Shown piece by piece: positions 29,730 through 34,595 of a stretch of DNA of 34,595 bases; position 1 is the stretch's first letter; every line of letters starts with the position of its first letter. Source of the DNA: Sulfuritalea sp. (GTDB lineage Bacteria; Pseudomonadota; Gammaproteobacteria; Burkholderiales; Rhodocyclaceae); NCBI GenBank assembly GCA_020853215.1, contig JADYZH010000135.1:1-34595 (forward strand). The letters run 5' to 3'. The notes below the pieces were generated by a model. That model ran no database searches. It saw only the letters and a list, made by a program, of their open reading frames with translations, and was not told where the DNA came from. The translations under genes were made by a program, and so were the position numbers.

Positions 29730-30748
29730 GCGTTCAGTTCCCTTTTCCAGGCCACCAGCACGTCGCCCAGGCGCGACGGCGGCGCGACGAGCAGAACCCG
29801 CGCGCAGCGCCGCACGCGGCCACGGTCCCCATCGCTGCAAATGTACTCGGCCGGCGACTTGCCGTCGACGCGGGCAAGCAACAAACCGGGCAGGAGGCTC
29901 GCGGCGCGCCGCTCGACAGCGGCGGCCGGCTCCCAGCTCACTTCGCCCAGATAAGCATGCGTCATGGCCTCGAAACACGCGTGATAGCCCGCGCGGGCCG
30001 CCGGATTCCACAGGCATTTGAGCAGCAGGTGGTTGAGGCAGAAGGCCAGGTCGAAGGCCGGATCGCCGATGCAGGCACATTCGGCGTCGAGGAACACCGG
30101 GCCGGCGGGGCCGAGCAGGATGTTCTTCGGGCTGACGTCGCCGTGGACCATCGCCAGCCGCGTGGCGCCGGTGCGCCGGCTGAGGCCGAACAGTGCCTCG
30201 CGCAGGTCCGGATGCGCGGCAGCCGTGGCTTCGAGGTAGGGTTCCAGGCGAATGGCATGGAAGATGTCGTGGCGCGGAAACTGTGCGGCGACCTGAGGTT
30301 TGTTGGCCGTGGCGGCGTGAATGCGGCCCAGGCGCCGGCCGACCTCCGCGGCATCCACCGCATCGGTCCGCCCGTCGCGCAATTCGCTCTTCCACAGGCG
30401 ATGGTCGCGCGGGTCGAGGTAGCTCATGGCGCAGCACATTTCCGCAGGGTCGTGATACAGGATTTCCGGCGCCGCGCCGGGAACGATGCCATGCGCGATG
30501 CGCATCCAGGCCACTTCGTAACGATTGCGTTCGACCGGCGCCTGCCAATCGGCGGCCACTTTCAGCTTCGCCAGCGCGCGTTTGACGCAGAAGCTTCGCG
30601 TCGGTGTCGTCACCTTCCAGATGTCCGACGAAACGCCACCGGCCAGTGCCTCGAAACCGGCTTCGGCCGGATCGCCGAGCAGTCCGCCGCGTACCAGCGC
30701 CGCGACCAGGCGCGGGTCGGGCGCGGCGCTGGCGGACGGGGTGATCAC
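29726..30748 (-). CDS. APH-fold small-molecule kinase (phosphotransferase family)
   Basis: 340 aa with a GTG start at 30748, 12 bp after the regulator stop; no clear ribosome binding site, so a slightly later start is possible. Kinase features: ATP-site Lys56 in FCVKR, the catalytic loop MVHGDVSPKNIL (H202, D204, N209), and the metal-binding Asp221 in FLDAECACIGDPAFDLAF. The family includes aminoglycoside, choline and methylthioribose kinases. The context (enolase partner, sugar-acid genes) argues for a metabolic hydroxyl acid or sugar substrate rather than an antibiotic. It overlaps the enolase gene by 4 bp. Substrate not inferable. Confidence 0.87.
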   Translation of the reverse strand: MITPSASAAPDPRLVAALVRGGLLGDPAEAGFEALAGGVSSDIWKVTTPTRSFCVKRALAKLKVAADWQAPVERNRYEVAWMRIAHGIVPGAAPEILYHDPAEMCCAMSYLDPRDHRLWKSELRDGRTDAVDAAEVGRRLGRIHAATANKPQVAAQFPRHDIFHAIRLEPYLEATAAAHPDLREALFGLSRRTGATRLAMVHGDVSPKNILLGPAGPVFLDAECACIGDPAFDLAFCLNHLLLKCLWNPAARAGYHACFEAMTHAYLGEVSWEPAAAVERRAASLLPGLLLARVDGKSPAEYICSDGDRGRVRRCARVLLVAPPSRLGDVLVAWKRELNA

Positions 30749-30760
30749 TGCGACAGACGG

Positions 30761-31534
30761 CTAGAGACGCGTCAGGCCATGGCTGGCCAGCAGCTCGACG
30801 AGCATGCGTCCGCTTTGCTCGCGGTGCGCGAAATGAAGCTCGCGCGCGCGTCGCGCGTCATGGGCTGCGACGGCGTCGACCACGGCCTCGTGATCGCGGT
30901 TGGACATCACGGGTTTGGGCCGCAGGCGCAAGGTCAGCATGCGCACACGGTGCGACTGGCCGACGTAGGTTTGCACCAGTTCGGTCAAGCGCGAATTCCC
31001 GGCCGCTTCCACCAGCAGGGTATGGAAGCGCTCGTCCGCAGTGGCCCAGGCGGCAAGGTCGTCGCGCTCCAGCGCCGCATCCATGTCGCGAATCGAGGCG
31101 CGCAGCAGCGCCACAGAGTCGCCCTGATCGGAACGCACCGCGGCCAATGCCGCGGCCGTGGACTCGAGCGCGGTAAGGACCTCATAAATCTCGCGCATGT
31201 CGACCTGCGACACCGGTTTGATCCGCATGCCATGGCGGGGACGAACCTCCACCAGGCCCTCGCCGGCCAGTCGCAACATGGCTTCACGCGTCGGCGTGCG
31301 GCTCATCTGCAGCATGGCCGCGAGTTCCTCCTCGGTGTATTGCTCGCCCGAGGGCATGCTGTTGTCGAGGATGCGCGCCCGCAGTTCGCGATAGGCCTTG
31401 TCGGCAAAGGGCTCCTTGGCGGGCCTGCGCCCGGGCCGGACTGCGACCGCAGGCTTCTTGGCGATCGTTGTCTTGGCGGGTTTGCGCGGCGGCGTGCTTG
31501 CGCGCGAAACGGGAGCTTTCATTGCATCGGGCAT
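30761..31534 (-). CDS. GntR/FadR-family transcriptional regulator
   Basis: 257 aa from the ATG at 31534 (a second ATG at 31522 is equally possible; neither has a clear ribosome binding site). Winged helix: AYRELRARILDNSMPSGEQYTEEELAAMLQMSRTPTREAMLRLAGEGLVEVRPRHGMRI (about 48-105). It is followed by an FCD ligand domain with the helix DERFHTLLVEAAGNSRL and NRDHEAVVDAVAAHDARRARELHFAH, containing likely metal-binding Asp/His. Such regulators usually sense the acid substrate of adjacent genes. Oddity: a roughly 40-residue Lys/Pro/Ala/Arg-rich N-terminal tail. A TACAAT box lies 18-23 bp upstream of the start. Confidence 0.9.
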   Translation of the reverse strand: MPDAMKAPVSRASTPPRKPAKTTIAKKPAVAVRPGRRPAKEPFADKAYRELRARILDNSMPSGEQYTEEELAAMLQMSRTPTREAMLRLAGEGLVEVRPRHGMRIKPVSQVDMREIYEVLTALESTAAALAAVRSDQGDSVALLRASIRDMDAALERDDLAAWATADERFHTLLVEAAGNSRLTELVQTYVGQSHRVRMLTLRLRPKPVMSNRDHEAVVDAVAAHDARRARELHFAHREQSGRMLVELLASHGLTRL

Positions 31535-31551
31535 GGGGACGGATAGCCGGA

Positions 31552-31557
31552 ATTGTA
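31552..31557 (-). promoter_or_regulatory. candidate -10 box for the GntR regulator
   Basis: TACAAT on the minus strand in the 37-bp gap between the ABM gene and the regulator. No convincing -35. Suggests the regulator may also be made from its own promoter. Confidence 0.3.
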
Positions 31558-31571
31558 GCGTTTGGCGCGCC

Positions 31572-31862
31572 TCAGGCACTTGCCAGTTCGTAGGCGTGGA
31601 CCGCCTTGCTCGCCACCATCGCCTTGACGGCGCCATCAAAGACCTTGAAATGCGCGGCCGCCAGGTGCGCATCGAATGCGGCACGATCGTCATACAGTTC
31701 ATAAAGGAAGACAAGCTCCGGCCGAACCGGATCGCGACAGACATCGAAGCGCCGGCAGCCCGGCTCGGTCTCGCGGGAGATGCGCGCATTCTCCAGCATC
31801 AGCGGCATGAAGGCCGCGAGATGCTCCGGGGGGATCGTGAACTCGACGGTGATCACGTACAT
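31572..31862 (-). CDS. ABM-domain protein (putative quinol monooxygenase / YgiN-LsrG type)
   Basis: 96 aa, a single antibiotic-biosynthesis-monooxygenase ferredoxin-like domain: MYVITVEFTIPPEHLAAFMPLMLENARISRETEPGC at the N-terminus, FDVCRDPVRPELVFLYELYDDRAAFDAHLAAAHF in the middle. These small dimers act as cofactor-free oxygenases or as isomerases of small sugar-like compounds (LsrG). It lies 18 bp after the aldolase gene in the four-carbon acid cluster, so a role in handling a reactive keto-acid intermediate is plausible but unproven. Confidence 0.87.
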   Translation of the reverse strand: MYVITVEFTIPPEHLAAFMPLMLENARISRETEPGCRRFDVCRDPVRPELVFLYELYDDRAAFDAHLAAAHFKVFDGAVKAMVASKAVHAYELASA

Positions 31863-31880
31863 GAATGGGCCTCAGGAGGT

Positions 31881-32507
31881 TTAGCGTTGACGCAGTTCGG
31901 CGACGTGTTCCGGGCTGAGCAGCCGTAGTTGCTGGCCGCGCAACAGCAGATAGAGTCGCGCCGTGGCTTCGAGTTCCTCGATCGCATCGGTGGCGGCGGC
32001 AAGCGAACTGCCGGCGACCACCGGTCCGTGGTTGGCCAGCAGCATCGCGTGATGCTTGCCGGCGAGCGCGCCCACCGCGTCGGCCAGCGCCATGTCGCCC
32101 GGCGGATGGTAGGGCACCAGCGGCAACCTGCCGATGCGCATGATGTAGTAGGCGGTGAGCGGCGGCAGCAGGTCCGCCGGATCGAGTTCGGCCAGCACCG
32201 AAACCGCCACCGAATGGGTCGAATGCAGATGCACCACGGCGCCGCTGCCGGGCCGCTGCCGGTACATCGCCAGATGCAGGAAGGATTCCTTGGTCGGCTT
32301 GTCGCCCGAGACGTGGCGGCCATCGGCGTCGAGCCGCGACAGGCGTGCCGGGTCGAGTTCGCCGAGCGATGCGCCGGTCGGGCTCATCAGCCAGCCGTCG
32401 TCGAGGCGGATGCTCAGGTTGCCGGTCGAGCCATGGGTCAGGCCGCGCTGGTACAGGGAGTGCGCGGTGCGGCAGAGGGTTTCGCGTGCGGCCGTTTCGG
32501 CGGTCAT
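31881..32507 (-). CDS. otnC: class II aldolase family protein, OtnC-type 3-oxo-tetronate-4-phosphate decarboxylase
   Basis: 208 aa. Zn-dependent class II aldolase/adducin fold: TGNLSIRL near 28, SPTGASLG near 42, KPTKES with the catalytic-type Glu74, zinc ligands His93 and His95 in HLHSTHSVAVS, and His160 in LANHGPVV. Directly downstream of the OtnK-type kinase gene. In the known threonate/erythronate pathways OtnC decarboxylates the 4-phosphate made by OtnK to dihydroxyacetone phosphate. Assignment to OtnC rather than FucA/AraD comes mainly from this neighbour. Confidence 0.82.
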   Translation of the reverse strand: MTAETAARETLCRTAHSLYQRGLTHGSTGNLSIRLDDGWLMSPTGASLGELDPARLSRLDADGRHVSGDKPTKESFLHLAMYRQRPGSGAVVHLHSTHSVAVSVLAELDPADLLPPLTAYYIMRIGRLPLVPYHPPGDMALADAVGALAGKHHAMLLANHGPVVAGSSLAAATDAIEELEATARLYLLLRGQQLRLLSPEHVAELRQR

Positions 32508-32521
32508 TCGACTACCCTCCT

Positions 32522-32588
32522 GTCACTGCGTGACATCCTCCCCAAGGGAGGACGAGCGCCGCCTGCGGGCGGCCGTGCGGCGGCGCTC
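32522..32588. repeat. triple palindrome between otnC and otnK
   Basis: Three consecutive perfect inverted repeats: GTCAC-TGC-GTGAC (32522-32534), TCCTCCC-CAA-GGGAGGA (32536-32552) and GAGCGCCGCC/GGCGGCGCTC (32554-32563 and 32579-32588). The last overlaps the end of otnK. The arrangement resembles REP-type dispersed repeats and may control mRNA stability between the two genes. No T-run is present. Confidence 0.7.
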
Positions 32589-33864
32589 ACCGCACCATCT
32601 CCAGGGCCCGGCTGAAGAAATCGGTACGACCGAAGTTGCCGGACTTCAAGGCCAGCAGCAAGGGTTGCGGCCCCAGTACCCGTGTCCAGGGAACGCCGGG
32701 ATCGATCTGCGGGCCGATGGCCAGCGCTTTCACGCCCAGCGCGCCGACTACCGCGCCGGAGGTCTCGCCACCCGCCACGACCAGGCGGCGCACGCCACGC
32801 GCAACCAGAGCCTGCGCAAGGTGGGCAAAGGCCTGCTCCACCAGCGTCGCCGCATGTTCCAGCCCGAGCCGTTGCTGGATCGAGGCTACCGCCGCGGGAT
32901 CGGCACTGGAATAGAACAGCACGGTCTCGCCGCGATCCAGCGTGGCGGACGCGTTTGCCAGTGCGGCCTCGGCCAGGTGCACGGGGTTGTCGGCCGTCAG
33001 GGGGTCGATGACCACGGCCGGATGGCGGCCGGCCATGTCGGCCACTTGCGCCCGCGTGGCTTCCGAGCAACTGCCGGCGAGCACGGCCGCCGCCCCGCCG
33101 ACCTGGCCGAGTGCATCGGCATCGGCGTGATCGGCCAGGAGGTTGTCATCGCGAAAATTCTGCGGCAGGCCCAATGCCAGCCCCGCACCGCCGACCAGCA
33201 GGCGCTGCCTGCGACAGGCCGTACCGATCGCATGCAAATCTTCGTCGCGCACGGCATCCACCACGGCATGACGCACCCCTTGCGCGGCCAGCGCCGCCAA
33301 AGCCTCCGCGATCGCCGTGTCGCCGGCGCCGACTTTTGACCAGGGCACCAGGCCCACCGGATATCGGCTCTGGCGACCAAGGACGCGGACCAGGTTGGCG
33401 TCGGTCATCGGCGTCAGCGGATGATTGCGCATCGGCGAATCCGAAAGCAGGACGTCGCCGACGAAAAGATGCCCCTGGAATACCGTGCGCCGGTTGGCCG
33501 GGTAGGCCGGACAAACCACGGAAATCTTCTCGCCCAAGGCATCGAGCAGGGCATCGGCAACCTGCCCGATATTGCCGGCGTCGGTGGAATCGAAAGTGGA
33601 ACAGACCTTGAAGAAAACCTGCTGCACCCCTTGCGCCTTCAGCCAGTCGAGCGCCGCCAGCGATTGCCGGATCGCGTCAGCGGCCGGTATGGTGCGCGAC
33701 TTGAGCGCCACGACCACCACATCGCATTCCGGCAAAACGGTGTCCGCCGCCGGCACGCCGATGGTCTGCACCGTGCGCATGCCGCCCCGCACCAGTATGT
33801 TGGCGAGGTCGGTGGCGCCGGTGAAGTCGTCGGCGATGGCGCCGAGCAGGATGCGATCGTTCAT
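32587..33864 (-). CDS. otnK: four-carbon acid sugar kinase, OtnK-type 3-oxo-tetronate kinase
   Basis: 425 aa, DUF1537 family. The N-terminal domain begins LLGAIADDFTGATDLANIL, the signature substrate-binding start; KVCSTFDSTDAGNIG and YPANRRTVFQGHLFV follow. The C-terminal nucleotide-binding domain has VAGSCSEATRAQV (as VLAGSCSEATRAQV), LVVAGGETSGAVVGAL and LKSGNFG. It phosphorylates 3-oxo-tetronate (oxidised threonate/erythronate) with ATP. It lies 9 bp after the TRAP permease gene and 79 bp before otnC. Residues 177-185 (KVGAGDTAI) are encoded by the fourth copy of the 27-bp repeat, at a helix start where homologs need only a spaced Gly and hydrophobics; no net length change is evident. Confidence 0.9.
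   Translation of the reverse strand: MNDRILLGAIADDFTGATDLANILVRGGMRTVQTIGVPAADTVLPECDVVVVALKSRTIPAADAIRQSLAALDWLKAQGVQQVFFKVCSTFDSTDAGNIGQVADALLDALGEKISVVCPAYPANRRTVFQGHLFVGDVLLSDSPMRNHPLTPMTDANLVRVLGRQSRYPVGLVPWSKVGAGDTAIAEALAALAAQGVRHAVVDAVRDEDLHAIGTACRRQRLLVGGAGLALGLPQNFRDDNLLADHADADALGQVGGAAAVLAGSCSEATRAQVADMAGRHPAVVIDPLTADNPVHLAEAALANASATLDRGETVLFYSSADPAAVASIQQRLGLEHAATLVEQAFAHLAQALVARGVRRLVVAGGETSGAVVGALGVKALAIGPQIDPGVPWTRVLGPQPLLLALKSGNFGRTDFFSRALEMVR
33312..33337 (-). repeat. 27-bp dispersed repeat, copy 4 (sense, in otnK; last base diverged)
   Basis: Minus-strand match to copies 1 and 2 over 26 bp with two changes, GAT to GAC and GCA to GCG, both synonymous in the KVGAGDTA frame. 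The 27th base differs (ATC in place of AAC/ACN). Confidence 0.75.
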
Positions 33865-33873
33865 CTCCCGACC

Positions 33874-34595
33874 CTAGAAAATCAGCTTGTAGACCACCGA
33901 GGTCATCCACGGCACATAGGTGATGATGCCGAGCACCACCAGGGATGCCGCAAACAGCGGCACCAGCGCCTTGGTGATGTCGCCGATGCTGGCATCGGCC
34001 AGCTTGGCGGCGACGAACAGGGTGCCGCCGACCGGCGGCGTGTAAAGGGCCAGCGCCAGATTGGCGGTGACCACCACGCCGAGGTGGATCAGGTCGATGT
34101 GCAGCGCGTTGGCCATCGGCAGCAGCAGCGGCACGGTGAGCAGCATGGCCGGCAGCGGCTCGATGAATATGCCCAGCAGCAGCAGTGCGACATTGACCAT
34201 GGCGAGGAACATCCATTTCTCGGTCGCCACCAGCCGCACCCATTCGGCCAGCTGCGCGGCGACCTGCTCGACCGTGATCAGCCAGGCCAGCGCGCCGGTG
34301 GCGCCGATCACCAGCATCACCGTGGCGCTGGTCGAGAAGGCCTTGAGGATCAGCCGCGGCAGATCGCGCCAGCCGATGTCCTTGTAGAGAAAGATCGAAA
34401 TGCCGAGGCCATAGACCACGGCAATCGAGGCGGCTTCGGTCGGTGTAAACAGCCCCGACCAGATGCCGCCGACGATGATGATCGGCATCAGCAGCGCCGG
34501 GCCGGCATCCTTGGTGGCAAACCAGATCTGCGGCAGGGTCGAACGTTCCTGGCCGTTGTCGCAGCCGCTCTTGCGGCCGTACCAGATGCAGACCA
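33874..34595 (-). CDS. dctM: TRAP transporter large permease, C-terminal part (runs off right edge)
   Basis: 240 codons are open from the right edge to the stop at 33874. The DctM family forms the ion-coupled inner-membrane channel of TRAP transporters for organic and sugar acids. Seen: GGIWSGLFTPTEAASIAVVYGL, a family hallmark; several membrane segments; IEPLPAMLLTVPLLLPMANALHID; and TPPVGGTLFVAAKLADASIGD. The N-terminus and the partner DctP/DctQ genes lie beyond the window. Next to otnK, so it probably imports the four-carbon acid. A Met at 34488 is internal, not the start. Confidence 0.92.
   Translation of the reverse strand, partial: VCIWYGRKSGCDNGQERSTLPQIWFATKDAGPALLMPIIIVGGIWSGLFTPTEAASIAVVYGLGISIFLYKDIGWRDLPRLILKAFSTSATVMLVIGATGALAWLITVEQVAAQLAEWVRLVATEKWMFLAMVNVALLLLGIFIEPLPAMLLTVPLLLPMANALHIDLIHLGVVVTANLALALYTPPVGGTLFVAAKLADASIGDITKALVPLFAASLVVLGIITYVPWMTSVVYKLIF

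Noticed and set aside
28305-29954. 549-codon plus-strand frame beginning [14 protein letters not shown]
   Set aside because: Almost entirely antisense to the enolase gene and compositionally a shadow. The first about 45 codons, including repeat copy 3, are not overlapped, but nothing marks them as a gene.

Overview
The window looks like a high-GC (estimated by eye, low to mid 60s percent) betaproteobacterial chromosome segment. The closest fit is the Rhodocyclales/Nitrosomonadales part of the class. This rests on gene order: pilMNOPQ-aroK-aroB-dgt-gltB-gltD, a PBP1A gene divergent from pilM, and cyaY/lptM/lysA on the far side of that PBP1A gene. The species cannot be named from the sequence alone.

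Layout, left to right. (1) 1-916, minus: the N-terminal 305 codons of a UbiD-family (de)carboxylase that runs off the left edge. (2) 917-1237: 321 bp without a gene. It holds an exact 39-bp copy of the 3' end of glmS with its own stop codon, probably the scar of an integration or duplication event. (3) 1238-10546, minus: glmS, glmU, gltD and gltB, transcribed gltB to glmS. This links glutamate synthase to the glutamine-dependent start of UDP-GlcNAc synthesis. A strong sigma70-type promoter and an intrinsic-terminator-like hairpin precede gltB, suggesting attenuation. (4) 10736-18851, minus: pilM-N-O-P-Q (type IV pilus alignment complex and secretin), aroK and aroB (shikimate pathway) and dgt, tightly packed with ATGA/TGATG overlaps. 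pilM starts with TTG. (5) 19019-21403, plus: PBP1A, divergent from pilM across an AT-rich promoter region. It is convergent with cyaY, and the two genes share one CTAG as both stop codons. (6) 21831-27540, plus: lptM, lysA, and an RND efflux adaptor and pump. A REP-like palindrome and a terminator-like hairpin sit between adaptor and pump. (7) 27753-28253, plus: a small secreted protein, possibly EipA/DUF1134-like. (8) 28437-34595, minus: an accessory catabolic cluster read right to left. It comprises a TRAP large permease (partial), an OtnK-type 3-oxo-tetronate kinase, an OtnC-type class II aldolase, an ABM-domain protein, a GntR/FadR regulator, an APH-fold small-molecule kinase and a divergent enolase.

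The TRAP/OtnK/OtnC part fits uptake and breakdown of four-carbon sugar acids (threonate/erythronate type) to a triose phosphate. The kinase and enolase genes overlap by ATGA and could form a second kinase-then-dehydratase module making an enol phosphate.

The most unusual signal is a 27-bp sequence present four times in about 29 kb. The copies lie antisense within glmU, in frame within lysA, between genes at 28319, and in frame within otnK. Read in one frame it encodes KVGAGDTAT, and nearly all differences between copies are synonymous in that frame. In glmU and lysA it sits in what look like lengthened loops. It behaves like a dispersed, gene-invading repeat and is the best candidate here for something not yet described.
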